Assembly: GCF_024721995.1 (NCBI RefSeq)
Contig: NZ_JANQBC010000002.1
Coordinates: forward strand, 434,001-498,000
Source: Paenibacillus radicibacter
GTDB taxonomy: Bacteria; Bacillota; Bacilli; Paenibacillales; NBRC-103111
Length of the DNA: 64,000 nt
Reading direction: 5' to 3'
Shown: positions 9,143-18,741 of the stretch, one piece after another
Layout of the letters: each line of letters opens with the position of its first letter
How positions within the stretch are numbered: position 1 is the stretch's first letter
Notes under the pieces: generated by a model
The model's input: the letters and a program-made list of their open reading frames with translations, nothing else
What the model was told of the DNA's origin: nothing
Databases searched by the model: none
Position numbers and translations under genes: made by a program

Positions 9143-9303
9143 GCGAGTTCAAAAAGTAGTGTCACTACAGAGAAAAAAGTATTTCCGGTCGCTGTCTCAA
9201 TCGTGAATTTTGAATTTATTTTATTGTATTTTCACGATTTCAAAGGCGAACACTTCGTTCCTACAATACATTTTTTCTCTTACGTTTTGCTTTTTGAACT
9301 CGC
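9143..9303 (+). repeat. Palindromic intergenic repeat, copy A
   Basis: The element has perfect 14-bp terminal inverted repeats (9143-9156 and 9290-9303). Just inside them lies a second paired block, AGAGAAAAAA at 9171-9180 with its complement near 9270-9279. The core beginning ATCGTGAATTTTGAATT (from 9203) is shared with copies at 48905-49066 and 58200-58383. It sits between the second permease and the ATPase of one exporter operon. Host transcription is minus, so the core reads antisense to the operon. It has no coding potential. Confidence 0.75.
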
Positions 9304-9323
9304 TCTTGCTAATCACGCACTCT

Positions 9324-10109
9324 TCAAGTCCCTGTGCTCTGGTACTTCGTAATCCCAAACCGCCAGAAGGCGAAAGAAATGGCGAAGAACGCGATAGCCG
9401 CAATTGGGATGACTCCGATTACCCATAGCCCATATTCATTCCGTAAAATGGCAAGGGCAGGCACATAGTTCGTCAGACCAACTGGAATTAACATTAGCAG
9501 GATTCCCTTGAACCACTTCGGATACAGTTCAAGCGGATACTGAGCCGCCGTTCTTGCTGCATCTTCGGTCATCGTCTGCAATTCATCCACACGCGTCGTC
9601 CAGAAACCTACGGTTGCTGTGGCAAGTCCAATTGCAAACAAGATGATCGAGCCAGATAGCACCGTGATAATTGTCAGAGGAATCGCCGTCCAGTCAATCT
9701 GTCCACTGTGCATCATCGTTCGCATCGCGAAGTAGAGGACAAGTAAGCTTTGTCCAAATTCAGCAAACAAGATTTTGAAATTTTGCGACATGAGTGCAAG
9801 TAAGACAGGAATCGGACGCAGTAGAAGCGAGTCAAAGTTGCCTGTAACTAAATATTTTTCAAGATGATGCACATCACTTGCAAGCGAACGATAGATCGCT
9901 TTGGACATCATAATGACGCCATACAAATAGGCAACCTCTGCAATTGACCACCCTTTAATGCTGCCGAATTTCATCAGCACAAGCGCAATCATCAAGAATT
10001 CAGATGCCGATACGAACGCTGCTAGTACAGTTGAGATGAAGAAGTTCATTTTATATTGCATCTGACTTCTGAGGCTTGCTCGAATGAGCAGCCCATACAT
10101 TTTAAGCAT
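9324..10109 (-). CDS. ABC-2 type exporter permease (DUF990/ABC2_membrane_6)
   Basis: About 261 residues with six membrane helices, matching the ABC2_membrane_6 family: an N-terminal SLRSQMQYKMNFFIST segment, SDVHHLEKYLVTGNFDSLLLRPIPV in the cytoplasmic loop, and NYVPALAILR near the end. The start at 10109 (ATGCTTAAA) is preferred over 10115 because GGGTGG then lies 6 bases upstream. It overlaps or abuts the first permease and belongs to the same operon. It forms the membrane channel with the other permease; the substrate is unknown. Confidence 0.82.
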   Translation of the reverse strand: MLKMYGLLIRASLRSQMQYKMNFFISTVLAAFVSASEFLMIALVLMKFGSIKGWSIAEVAYLYGVIMMSKAIYRSLASDVHHLEKYLVTGNFDSLLLRPIPVLLALMSQNFKILFAEFGQSLLVLYFAMRTMMHSGQIDWTAIPLTIITVLSGSIILFAIGLATATVGFWTTRVDELQTMTEDAARTAAQYPLELYPKWFKGILLMLIPVGLTNYVPALAILRNEYGLWVIGVIPIAAIAFFAISFAFWRFGITKYQSTGT

Positions 10110-10111
10110 TT

Positions 10112-10888
10112 TCATCCACCCTGCACCTCCAACTTACGCTGCAAGAAGCGAGTCATGAGTAGACAGAAAAAAGTAAATCCGATGCACCATAGCAGTGAAA
10201 TAAACAGCACAGAGGGTGCGATTCTGCCTAAATACAAATTTGTTGGATAGTACAGCATACTTGGATACGGTGATGCTAAGCTGATCGTACGCAGCCAAGC
10301 TGGCAGCCATTCAATGGGAATGAAGAATCCGGATATAAGCATGCTGAGCGCATAATTGACCCAGTATAGCCATCTAGATTCGGTTGTCCACATGCTAATG
10401 AGCCCGATCATGTATTGGATACAGATCGAGATGTATGCTGCCATAACGAGCGCCAGAGTCGTCCAGAGATAAGTTGAGACTTGATTTGGAAGAGATAGCG
10501 AGAACATGAAGTAATAGAGGATGTAAATCGGAAGAAACTTGTACACGAATTGATAAGCAACCTGTCCCCACGCTTGACTTAACTTTTGCGTAAACAGATG
10601 TGTCGGTCGCATCACATCAAGTGCGATTTGACCTGTTCGGACGGATTGTTCGATCCCAAGACCTGCTGGCAAGAAGCCAGTTATCCATAGAACCGCTTGG
10701 TTGAAGGCAATGTATGCCGTCATCCCTACTGCTGCCTTAGCCCCCAGTTCACTGCTGCTGCCGATCCCAGCCCAGATCGCAACATACATAAACCCGAAGA
10801 TTAGACTTGCTGCATTCTTGATCATATGTGCACCCCGATATTGCAGGTTGCTGACATACGTCTTTCTTGCGAGCACATAAAATAACAT
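10112..10888 (-). CDS. ABC-2 type exporter permease (first gene of the exporter operon)
   Basis: A 258-residue polytopic permease related to the DUF990 group. It starts MLFYVLARKTYVSNLQYRG and contains QSVRTGQIALDVMRPT, equivalent to the LLRP loop in its partner. ATG at 10888 is chosen over the GTG at 10897 because GGAGG lies 8 bases upstream. It is the promoter-proximal gene of the exporter, with about 230 bases of non-coding DNA upstream. Two different permeases of this kind with one ATPase are the usual set. Confidence 0.82.
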   Translation of the reverse strand: MLFYVLARKTYVSNLQYRGAHMIKNAASLIFGFMYVAIWAGIGSSSELGAKAAVGMTAYIAFNQAVLWITGFLPAGLGIEQSVRTGQIALDVMRPTHLFTQKLSQAWGQVAYQFVYKFLPIYILYYFMFSLSLPNQVSTYLWTTLALVMAAYISICIQYMIGLISMWTTESRWLYWVNYALSMLISGFFIPIEWLPAWLRTISLASPYPSMLYYPTNLYLGRIAPSVLFISLLWCIGFTFFCLLMTRFLQRKLEVQGG

Positions 10889-11038
10889 CTTTTGCACCTC
10901 CAGTTCGTTTCATCCTTTGACAATAAAACTTACATGTGTGCGTGAAATGCGCGTATAGAGCGAAGGTTTACATCATACCAAATCCACCAATAAATTGGCA
11001 ATCATTATTTTTCACTTTTCAAAAAAATAATAAATAGC

Positions 11039-11069
11039 AAAAAGACACTGACTGCTAACAGTCCGTGCC
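11039..11069 (-). terminator. Terminator of the sugar importer operon ending at 11125
   Basis: On the minus strand the imperfect stem GGCACGGACTG/CAGTCAGTGTC, with a 4-base loop, is followed by five T residues at 11039-11043. It lies about 55 bases past the last permease stop. The rest of 10889-11124 holds only AT-rich sequence and presumably the exporter promoter. Confidence 0.7.
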
Positions 11070-11124
11070 CTTCCCTATACTAACTCTCTTTCTAACTTTC
11101 TATTTATCTAACCTTTCTAACCTT

Positions 11125-12003
11125 TTAGCCTTTCACTGAACCAGCTAACATACCCTTCATAATTTTCTCTTGAAAAATCACATATATCACGAGCGTTGGA
11201 ATGACGGATAAGGACAACGCTGCCAGCGTTAACTTGTAATCAGAACCGAAGCCGTCGGAGAAGACGGATAAGCTAAGCGGAAGCGTTTTTAAAGAAGGCT
11301 TACTAATAAACACGAGTGCAAAGGCATAATCATTCCAGAATCTTAAGAACGCTAGAATCGCAACCGTTGATAAAGCAGGCATCGAAAGTGGCAGCATGAT
11401 CCGACCGAATATCCCCCAATACCCTGCACCGTCAATTAAAGCAGCTTCTTCAATTTCCTTGGGAAAAGCCGACATAAACGCCGTTATAATGAAAAGCGCT
11501 ATCGGCAGCTCGAACGCGATATACGGTAATATCAGTGCTAATCTGCTATCTAGTAAACCCATTTGTTTCAGCAAAATAAACAGTGGAACGAGCGTACTAT
11601 GAACAGGTATGAGCATCCCTAGTACAAATAAACCAAGCACCCAGGTCTTAAACCGAAAGTTAAATCTTGCGAGTATAAACGATGCTAATGCACCAATCAG
11701 TAGAGTAAGCACTAACGAAATTGCCGTCACGACTATCGAATTAACAAAAGCGGTTCCCATTCCAGCTACTTTCCAAGCCCGGGTAAAATTCTCGAAATGC
11801 AGTGTAGTCGGCAGCCCAAATGGGCGGGAGAAAAACTCTTCATTCGTTTTAAATGCACTAATAAACAGCCAGATGAGCGGATACAACGTGAGCAAGGCAT
11901 AAATCGTAATGATGACCCAAATCACCGTGTTTCGAACCTTTTTTAAAGCATGAACTCCGCTCAAGATCGAGGAGGCTTTCGATGTGTGAATGGCAGGCTG
12001 CAT
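11125..12003 (-). CDS. CUT1 carbohydrate ABC importer permease (MalG-like)
   Basis: A 292-residue permease with six membrane helices. The EAA loop reads EIEEAALIDGAGYWGIFGRIMLP, typical of MalG/AraQ-type inner membrane subunits. The first gene of the transport set encodes the binding protein; this is the last. The AAGGAGGAGG site is excellent. The C-terminus MKGMLAGSVKG is the usual MalG ending. No ATPase is encoded with the transporter, so a shared MsmX-like ATPase elsewhere is likely. The substrate is unknown. Confidence 0.9.
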   Translation of the reverse strand: MQPAIHTSKASSILSGVHALKKVRNTVIWVIITIYALLTLYPLIWLFISAFKTNEEFFSRPFGLPTTLHFENFTRAWKVAGMGTAFVNSIVVTAISLVLTLLIGALASFILARFNFRFKTWVLGLFVLGMLIPVHSTLVPLFILLKQMGLLDSRLALILPYIAFELPIALFIITAFMSAFPKEIEEAALIDGAGYWGIFGRIMLPLSMPALSTVAILAFLRFWNDYAFALVFISKPSLKTLPLSLSVFSDGFGSDYKLTLAALSLSVIPTLVIYVIFQEKIMKGMLAGSVKG

Positions 12004-12019
12004 CTGTGTACCTCCTCCT

Positions 12020-12892
12020 TTACAATTGATTTCGTTTGTTATTCATCAACAATTGACTACCTGCGATCAGTGCCAAGCTCAATATCACAATCAAGGTAGA
12101 AACTGCACTGCCGTACCCATAGCGATAAATCGTAAACGTGTTGTTGTACATGTACGTCGCGAGTAATTCGGTCGAATGTGCCGGCCCTCCGCCTGTCATA
12201 ATGAATATGAGATCGAATGCTTTGAGTGAACCTGATATACAGAGCACGACTGCGACTTTAATCGTATTCCAGATCATCGGTAATGTAATGGCAAATAGCT
12301 TGCGAGAACCTGTCGCTCCGTCAATGCGAGCTGCATCATGAATTTCACTTGATATGTTCTGAAGGGCTGCAATAAATAAGATCAAGTAAGGACCAATATT
12401 CGCCCAGATGATCGGCACGCCTAGCGAGAACATGTTAATTTTCGGATCAGATAACCACTGCATTTCCCAAGAACTAAGCCCTAAGAAGTCCAGTAAGAAG
12501 TTAATAATTCCGATCTGTGGGTGGTACATATATCCCCATATAATCCCGATGACAACAGAGGATAGCACCATGGGAACGAAGATCGAAGCTCGGATAAATC
12601 GCTGGAAGAACGAGTTCTTGAATAGAACTAATGCAAGCAGTAACGCTATCGGAAGCTGCCCAAATATCGAGAAACCGACAATATACAAGTTATTGACGAA
12701 TGACTTCCAGAACATCGGGTCTTGAAGCGCCTCTGTAAAATTTCCAAACCCGATATACTTCGCAGCGCCAATCCCTTTCCAGTCAAAGAATCCATAATAC
12801 GCCGACCAGACAATCGGTACGAGTACGAAAATTACATACAGTATAACGGCAGGTAGAAGACCAATGATGATAAAGCGCTTCGCCCTTGTCAT
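12020..12892 (-). CDS. CUT1 carbohydrate ABC importer permease (MalF/UgpA-like)
   Basis: About 290 residues with six membrane helices. The EAA loop EIHDAARIDGATGSRKLFAITLP is of the MalF/UgpA type. The ATG at 12892 (MTRAKRF) lies one base past the binding-protein stop and is preferred to an in-frame TTG at 12904 that would overlap it. It pairs with the MalG-like subunit 16 bases downstream. It belongs to a minus-strand cluster in the order sensor kinase, regulator, binding protein, permease, permease. Confidence 0.9.
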   Translation of the reverse strand: MTRAKRFIIIGLLPAVILYVIFVLVPIVWSAYYGFFDWKGIGAAKYIGFGNFTEALQDPMFWKSFVNNLYIVGFSIFGQLPIALLLALVLFKNSFFQRFIRASIFVPMVLSSVVIGIIWGYMYHPQIGIINFLLDFLGLSSWEMQWLSDPKINMFSLGVPIIWANIGPYLILFIAALQNISSEIHDAARIDGATGSRKLFAITLPMIWNTIKVAVVLCISGSLKAFDLIFIMTGGGPAHSTELLATYMYNNTFTIYRYGYGSAVSTLIVILSLALIAGSQLLMNNKRNQL

Positions 12893-12893
12893 C

Positions 12894-14249
12894 TTATTTA
12901 CCAAGCGCCTTCGCTTGTGCGTCTTGGATTTTCTTCGCTACATCCTCTGGTTTCGCACCAAGTAGAAGCTCCTGCAAGCCATTATTAACCGCATCTGTTC
13001 CAGCAGAAGTTAAATAGCCATCATAAACCGGTGTACGCTTCACTCTGCTCATTAGCTCATACACTTCTGCAAATAGTGAGGATACCTTGCTCTTATCCAG
13101 ATCCACTTTATAGCTGACAAGGTTGTTACTCTCTAGCGTCTTCTTCTGCGCTTCTGGACCTGACATCGCATAGATCAGATCGTGAGCTGCTTTCTTCTGA
13201 TCACCAGCTGCCACTTTCTTGCTTAGACCAAGACCTGATCCCACTGCACTGGACGTCGATTGTGGATCGCCTTTACCACCTGGAATCGAAGGAAGAATCG
13301 TTGCCCCAACCGAATCCAAGAATTCCTTGGACGAGTTGCCCGCTAAATTCGTTACTCCCCAACCGCCTTCAATCATCATCGCCGCTTTCCCTTGAATGAA
13401 TAGCTGCTCCATCTGTGTACCATCTATCGAGTTAAAGCCTTCTTGGAAAGCCCCTGCTTTACCTAAGTCCTGCAAGTACGTTAGTGCCTTAACAAATTCA
13501 GGGTCCGTGAACTTCGCTCCGTCTTGCTTCACCGCTTTCCGGAACCAATCCGAACCTGTTACACGGTCTCCTAGTGAGCTAATGATACAAGACTGTGCCA
13601 CCCAGTTTGCTTTGTTACCAAGGGCAATTGGAATCAAATTCTTTTTCTTGAGTGTATCTACCGCTTGCAGCAATTCGTCCCAAGTTGTAGGCGGTTTCAA
13701 TCCATTTTGCTCGAAAATTTTCTTATTATAATAAAGAATCGAAGTTGGGGATAAGCCCATCGGTGCGCTGTATGTCTTACCATCAACCGTAAAATCGTCA
13801 AACGCATTCGGCATGAATCCGTTCTTCCACTCCGACTTACTGTCCAGCAGATCATTCACCGGTTGGATAAGCTCCCCCGATACGAACTCTCTAGTAATCG
13901 TACCCGGCTGCATAATGAAAACATCTGGCATCTCATTACCTGCAGCAACTGTCTTAAGTCTTGCCTTATATCCATCTGGAGGAATGGCTTGAATTTCTAA
14001 GTCCACATTCGGATGATCCTTCTGATACTGCTCAATGATGCCTCGCATCGCCTTCGCACGAAGATCTTCACCTGTAAAGTTATGCCACAAAGAAAGTTTT
14101 ACTTTCGCCCCTGCTGGTGCTTTCGTTTCACTTGGCGCTCCGCTTGCAGCTGGCGTATTCGTACTTGCTGCTTCCTGACTACCACAACCTGCAATTACAC
14201 CCGTTCCGAGTACAACAGCTAAACTCGACATCATCAATTTACGTTTCAC
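12894..14249 (-). CDS. Extracellular sugar-binding lipoprotein (family 1)
   Basis: A 451-residue solute-binding protein with a GTG start behind GGGGAGG. The signal peptide ends in the lipobox VIAGC, followed by a Ser/Ala/Thr/Pro-rich linker and the SBP_bac_1 fold (LSLWHNFTGED, MQPGTITREFVSG, MMIEGGWGVTNL). It is anchored outside the membrane and would feed the two permeases. The ligand is probably an oligosaccharide, but nothing in the sequence identifies it. An upstream TATACT-like -10 on the minus strand near 14297 lacks a good -35, in keeping with activation by the neighbouring regulator. Confidence 0.9.
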   Translation of the reverse strand: MKRKLMMSSLAVVLGTGVIAGCGSQEAASTNTPAASGAPSETKAPAGAKVKLSLWHNFTGEDLRAKAMRGIIEQYQKDHPNVDLEIQAIPPDGYKARLKTVAAGNEMPDVFIMQPGTITREFVSGELIQPVNDLLDSKSEWKNGFMPNAFDDFTVDGKTYSAPMGLSPTSILYYNKKIFEQNGLKPPTTWDELLQAVDTLKKKNLIPIALGNKANWVAQSCIISSLGDRVTGSDWFRKAVKQDGAKFTDPEFVKALTYLQDLGKAGAFQEGFNSIDGTQMEQLFIQGKAAMMIEGGWGVTNLAGNSSKEFLDSVGATILPSIPGGKGDPQSTSSAVGSGLGLSKKVAAGDQKKAAHDLIYAMSGPEAQKKTLESNNLVSYKVDLDKSKVSSLFAEVYELMSRVKRTPVYDGYLTSAGTDAVNNGLQELLLGAKPEDVAKKIQDAQAKALGK

Positions 14250-14357
14250 GAGATAACCTCCCCTTTGTAACCTGCATTTCTATCTTTACGTATTCAGTAT
14301 AGAAGCTGATAGGGTCGCCACATAGGGGATATAATTCAGCTTACGGGTAGACAAAGT

Positions 14358-15866
14358 TCAGTATTTATGACGATATTCCGAAGGGGTTTTACCCATATAC
14401 TTTTTAAATTGTTGGCTAAAGTATTTGATGTCCTCATAACCGACTTCCTTCGCAACCTGACTAATTTTAATTGAAGACTCATTTAAGATTTCGACAGCTC
14501 GGTGCATTCGCTCCCTTGTTACGAACTCCAAGTACGTTAACCCTGTCTCACGCTTGAACACCTCAGAAAAATGATTCGGGTTCAAGTGTACATAACGTGC
14601 TACCTGTTTCAACGTTAAGCTCTGATCGAGATTGCTGCGAATGTAATTCATACTGCGCTGCACATAGGAGAATCGGTCGTTTACCACTTCTACACGATGT
14701 GTTTCCATAATGACCGACATTGATTTGAATAGCGACTCCTCCATCATCTCGCTGAGCTCTGTGAATGTCTCGGGAGGTTTGCACAACTGAACCTGATCCA
14801 ATCTACTCGCATGCAGCATTCTCTCTAACCACCGATGACCCGAGATAATGATTGAATTTAAAAATGCAGTAAGCGATATCGGTGTTACGTGTTCATCAGA
14901 TAACTGAGCTTGAACCATCTGGTGAATCCATTGCCGCAACTCAATCTGACCTCCACTATTTAGTATCGCTGCAAGCTCACCCTCTTCTTCTCTGGAACAG
15001 ACTGTGCGTCCACCAACCCTTCCTTTTATCTGATCATAATCAACAAACTGATCGGGCTCGAATATAGGCTGGAAATCAAGAACATACGCAGCCTCCTTAT
15101 ACGAGGTATGTAATTGTTCCAATTGCGATACACTTGATCCCACTGCTGCATAGAGCGAGCATTTCAATTTACGCATGAGCCTTGTCAGCGCCAATTGAAA
15201 GGCATCCAAGCTGCTGATAATGACGACCAAATGCCCATCAGAGAGCCAAATTTCACATTCTAAGAGCTCATATAGCATGTTGCTAACAGCAAACAGCAGT
15301 AGTCCATATTCCTCCCAACCTGAGGGTCTGATACAAGCGACATTCAGCCTTGTACAACACTTAAGCTTCTTAAATATAGTTGCAGCTTGCTGAATGACTA
15401 ACGCATCCGACTCGCCTTCAACGACCAATTGTTCAAACAATCGGCTGCGAAACGCACTTTGCTGCATATGATCCTGTTTCAACAACTCCCATTTACTCAA
15501 AATACGCTGCTTCGCTTTCACAGCTGTTCGCATAATTTCATCTGGGCGACTTGACTTTAGCAAATAATCGCTCACTCCCGCACGTAACGCTTGCTGCGCA
15601 TATGTAAATTCATCATATCCAGTTAGAATGATCACTTCCGTATACGACCAGGCTTCCTGAATGGCTGCTGCAAGCTCAAGTCCGTTCATCGCGCCCATTC
15701 GGATATCGGTAAACACAATCTGTGGACGTTCTATAGGAATACGATTCAGCGCTTCTTCGGCAGAGGCAGCAGGCGTCAGCACCTCAATTCCAATCTCACT
15801 CCAGTTCAATACCGTGCTAAGCCCTTTACGAATAATGATTTCATCATCAACAATGAGTAATTTCAT
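14358..15866 (-). CDS. YesN-type response regulator with AraC DNA-binding domain
   Basis: About 502 residues. The N-terminal receiver domain has the phosphorylated Asp in IVFTDIRMG (about residue 55). A middle region of about 270 residues, of the kind common in this family, follows. The C-terminus is a double helix-turn-helix AraC domain (VARYVHLNPNHFSEVFKRETG and VAKEVGYEDIKYFSQQFKKYMG). ATG at 15866 is preferred to GTG at 15869 on spacing from AAGGTGG. It is co-transcribed with its kinase, 3 bases apart, and probably activates the binding-protein gene 109 bases downstream. Confidence 0.9.
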   Translation of the reverse strand: MKLLIVDDEIIIRKGLSTVLNWSEIGIEVLTPAASAEEALNRIPIERPQIVFTDIRMGAMNGLELAAAIQEAWSYTEVIILTGYDEFTYAQQALRAGVSDYLLKSSRPDEIMRTAVKAKQRILSKWELLKQDHMQQSAFRSRLFEQLVVEGESDALVIQQAATIFKKLKCCTRLNVACIRPSGWEEYGLLLFAVSNMLYELLECEIWLSDGHLVVIISSLDAFQLALTRLMRKLKCSLYAAVGSSVSQLEQLHTSYKEAAYVLDFQPIFEPDQFVDYDQIKGRVGGRTVCSREEEGELAAILNSGGQIELRQWIHQMVQAQLSDEHVTPISLTAFLNSIIISGHRWLERMLHASRLDQVQLCKPPETFTELSEMMEESLFKSMSVIMETHRVEVVNDRFSYVQRSMNYIRSNLDQSLTLKQVARYVHLNPNHFSEVFKRETGLTYLEFVTRERMHRAVEILNESSIKISQVAKEVGYEDIKYFSQQFKKYMGKTPSEYRHKY

Positions 15867-15869
15867 CAC

Positions 15870-17627
15870 TTAACCACCTTTCATGGCAGGAATCGAGAAC
15901 GTAACTCGTGTACCTTTTCCAAGAACACTATCAATTTGAAGACCCGCAACATTACCATAATGAAGAACTAATCGGCGATGGACGTTACGCAGCCCGTAAT
16001 TCGCATGAAGCATCACTTCGTGATCAATAGGGGCATTCAATTGTGCTGTTATTTCACTCAACTTTTGTGGTTCAATACCAACTCCCGTATCCTCAACGAT
16101 ACAACGAATATCTGACCCCAGTTGATCGATATGCACATATATTTGACCAACAGTGCCCCCTTGTTTCTGAATACCATGAATCATCGCATTCTCAATTAAT
16201 GGTTGCAGCAATAATTTCAGAATGGACTTACTACGCAGCTCTGGATCAACGTAGAAGGTAACCTCGAATTGATTGGGAAAGCGGATCATTTGAATTTGGA
16301 CATAGTTATGCGCATGAGCCACTTCTTGATGGATCGCGCAATATTCCTCTCCTTTATTCAAGCTAAACCGAAGAAAATCACTTAAAGCCCCTACCATTTC
16401 CGCGATTTGTCCATCTTTACTCATGAGCGCCATCCAATGGATGGACGATAATGTGTTATATAGAAAGTGTGGATTGATCTGCGCTTGAAGGGCTTGCATA
16501 TCCGCTTCCTTCTTACGCGTCTCATTGCGAGTGACTTCCTCCTTCAACCATTCCATACGATCTCCGAGCTTGTTGTAGCTGTGTATAAGCATCCCAACTT
16601 CATCGGATGTTGTCACGGGATAAGTTGGAATCGACTCATCTGGATTCACATTGCGAAGGTATTTACTCAAGTTCAATAGCGGCTTCGTTACCTGTTGGAC
16701 GAAACTTAGGACAAGAATCATAATGAGTACAATCGCGACTCCAACCGCAACTGCCGTTAATTTAAGAACATACGTATTCTGAGCTTGATACTCACGAAAT
16801 GGTATCATCCCAACAGTCGTCCAGTTCACATAAGGTACTTTGTCATAGAGCACTGTTCGCTTTTCCTGACTTGAAGTATCATTCATCGTTCCTGACTTTT
16901 CCGTAAATCCACCTACACCGGGAAACAACTCACCAAAGTCATGATTGAGCCAGCTCCTATTACTGCCTGCAATCACTCGGTTGTTACTGTCTAATAATGC
17001 AATAAAGCTACCCTCATCCATCTCCGACTTCATCAAATACTTCGTTAGTTCTTGTTGGTCAATGGAAATAATGAGCATCCCCATTTCATGGAATGTGTTC
17101 ATGTTGCGAATAGGGCGAACGAGTGAAATTACCTTTTTGACGCCCATTGGGGTATTATTTTCATAGAGGGAAGACCACCACTTGGAATGAGCTTGGAAGT
17201 AATCCGGCTGCGTGTCTGTAATTAATTTGAGGTTTGATTGTAAAATAGCCGTATTCGTAAACGGTTCCCCTTGCAAGGGGCGAATTGTAATATTGGATAT
17301 ATACGTCTTGGAAAAAGCTAAATTCGTTAGAAAACCGTTGATTTCATTCTGTTTCTTCGCTGTCACTTCAGCGCCGCTTAAATATTGCTGAATGTTATCT
17401 TGACCAATCAAGAATAGCGACATATTCTCTACATCCTGTACAATAAACTCAAAGTTCGTATTGATCTGCCGCAGCATATTCATCCCTGACTGCTTAGCTT
17501 TATCCTCAGTTACTGCCGCTGCAATCAAATAGGATACAAAACCTAGAGACAATAACGGAATCAAGATGATAACAAGCAACATGAACGAGAGCTTACGTTT
17601 GAGCGATTTACCGAGCCACCGCTTCAT
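15870..17627 (-). CDS. YesM-type sensor histidine kinase
   Basis: A 585-residue membrane kinase. It has an N-terminal helix, an extracellular dCache-like sensor of about 260 residues, a second helix near 290-315, then HAMP and a His_kinase domain. The phospho-acceptor lies in INPHFLYNTLSSIHW and the ATP site in VEDTGVGIEP and NYGLRNVHRR. It is the first gene of the cluster, followed by its regulator. Kinases of this family usually sense a sugar or a loaded binding protein. Confidence 0.9.
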   Translation of the reverse strand: MKRWLGKSLKRKLSFMLLVIILIPLLSLGFVSYLIAAAVTEDKAKQSGMNMLRQINTNFEFIVQDVENMSLFLIGQDNIQQYLSGAEVTAKKQNEINGFLTNLAFSKTYISNITIRPLQGEPFTNTAILQSNLKLITDTQPDYFQAHSKWWSSLYENNTPMGVKKVISLVRPIRNMNTFHEMGMLIISIDQQELTKYLMKSEMDEGSFIALLDSNNRVIAGSNRSWLNHDFGELFPGVGGFTEKSGTMNDTSSQEKRTVLYDKVPYVNWTTVGMIPFREYQAQNTYVLKLTAVAVGVAIVLIMILVLSFVQQVTKPLLNLSKYLRNVNPDESIPTYPVTTSDEVGMLIHSYNKLGDRMEWLKEEVTRNETRKKEADMQALQAQINPHFLYNTLSSIHWMALMSKDGQIAEMVGALSDFLRFSLNKGEEYCAIHQEVAHAHNYVQIQMIRFPNQFEVTFYVDPELRSKSILKLLLQPLIENAMIHGIQKQGGTVGQIYVHIDQLGSDIRCIVEDTGVGIEPQKLSEITAQLNAPIDHEVMLHANYGLRNVHRRLVLHYGNVAGLQIDSVLGKGTRVTFSIPAMKGG

Positions 17628-17771
17628 CCAGTCACCTCCAACGTAAATTTAATTTTCAGATAATTTAGCAATTACTATGAATTACGATCATAAAGAAAAA
17701 GAAACTTTCATTCCTTTTTCACGTACACATAAAGTAGATCGGCAGTTCGCCGTATGGCATAGGAGGCAATC

Positions 17772-18410
17772 ATGCAAGTTATTCAGGACTTATTCCATCA
17801 ACATGGCTATTACGTATTGTTTTTCGGTCTTCTATTAGAATTCATTGCCCTTCCTTTTCCAGGGGAGACCACGATGGCATTTGCAGGGTATTTATCTTAT
17901 GAAGGCATATTTCAATGGGAATGGCTTGTCCTACTCGCTTTCTTAGGTACGACAATTGGCATGACCATCACCTATTTCATTGGTTATTTTGTTGGAATGC
18001 CTTTCGTCAAAAAATATGGCAAGTGGGTTTTCCTCAGCCCTGAGAAAATTGATAAAACGAAGTTTTGGTTTGATAAATATGGTTATGCACTCATCTTTAT
18101 TGGCTATTTCATACCAGGGGTGCGTCACTTCACCGGCTATTTCTCTGGTATTGTTCGACTACCGTTTCGGAAATTCGCTTTCTTCTGCTATACCGGAGCA
18201 CTGTTTTGGGTCCTACTATTCATCTGGATCGGCAAGCTGTTCGGTCCTCAATGGGAAGCTATGTTCCATCTATTCGAACGCTATGCCAAGATTGGTGTCG
18301 TTGTACTTGCTGTACTTGTACTCCTCTATGTATGCGTGCGATACCGCAAGCCAATTATCAAGTGGGTACGCCAACTCGCGCGTAGCAAAAACTCCAAATC
18401 CATTAAATAA
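17772..18410 (+). CDS. DedA-family membrane protein
   Basis: A 212-residue protein of the DedA/VTT (SNARE-associated) family. Conserved features include ALPFPGETTMAFAGYLS near the N-terminus and the ARG-type motif FIPGVRHFTGYFSGIVR in the middle, with about five membrane segments. The family includes phospholipid flippases for undecaprenyl-phosphate and phosphatidylethanolamine, and affects envelope homeostasis. An AGGAGG site lies 6 bases before the ATG. It is a single gene ending at a strong bidirectional terminator. Confidence 0.9.
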   Translation: MQVIQDLFHQHGYYVLFFGLLLEFIALPFPGETTMAFAGYLSYEGIFQWEWLVLLAFLGTTIGMTITYFIGYFVGMPFVKKYGKWVFLSPEKIDKTKFWFDKYGYALIFIGYFIPGVRHFTGYFSGIVRLPFRKFAFFCYTGALFWVLLFIWIGKLFGPQWEAMFHLFERYAKIGVVVLAVLVLLYVCVRYRKPIIKWVRQLARSKNSKSIK

Positions 18411-18426
18411 TTTAAACTTTGATACT

Positions 18427-18455
18427 AAAAAAGACCATCTCTCGATGGTCTTTTT
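18427..18455. terminator. Bidirectional terminator
   Basis: The perfect 7-bp stem GACCATC/GATGGTC has a TCTC loop and is flanked by A6 on the left and T5 on the right. It lies between the convergent DedA gene and the small gene at 18463, and can serve both. Confidence 0.88.
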
Positions 18456-18462
18456 CATATGC

Positions 18463-18648
18463 CTAGGAACCCCCAGTACGTCTACGTTGGTTATTCGGCT
18501 TCTTTTTGTTTTGTGTTTTCATTGCATGCGGTTGGTTACCGCCACCAAACCCACTTGGGTTATTCGCTGCTTGCTGTTTCTTCTCAGCTAGCTTCTGTTT
18601 AATTGCGTCAGCTAGGCTAATTTTTTTTGGTTCATTAGTTTCAGTCAT
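18463..18648 (-). CDS. Small basic hypothetical protein (61 aa)
   Basis: A 61-residue hydrophilic protein. An acidic/Lys-rich N-terminal helix (SLADAIKQKLAEKKQQ) is followed by a Gly/Asn/Gln/Arg-rich tail ending in QRRRTGGS. I do not recognise a named family. A GGTGG site 7 bases upstream and the adjacent terminator support a real gene. It has no signal peptide or membrane helix. The basic tail could bind nucleic acid, but that is only a guess from composition. Confidence 0.6.
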   Translation of the reverse strand: MTETNEPKKISLADAIKQKLAEKKQQAANNPSGFGGGNQPHAMKTQNKKKPNNQRRRTGGS

Positions 18649-18741
18649 GGATACACCACCCTTGTACGCGATACGGCATTAACCTCATTGTAAACTTTTT
18701 TGCCAATCACGACAAGTGCGTACCTATAACTCGCTTAATCA

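Noticed and set aside
9143-9303. Insertion sequence remnant
   Set aside because: No transposase fragment, and I could not see target-site duplications; the element and its two relatives are better described as a palindromic repeat family.
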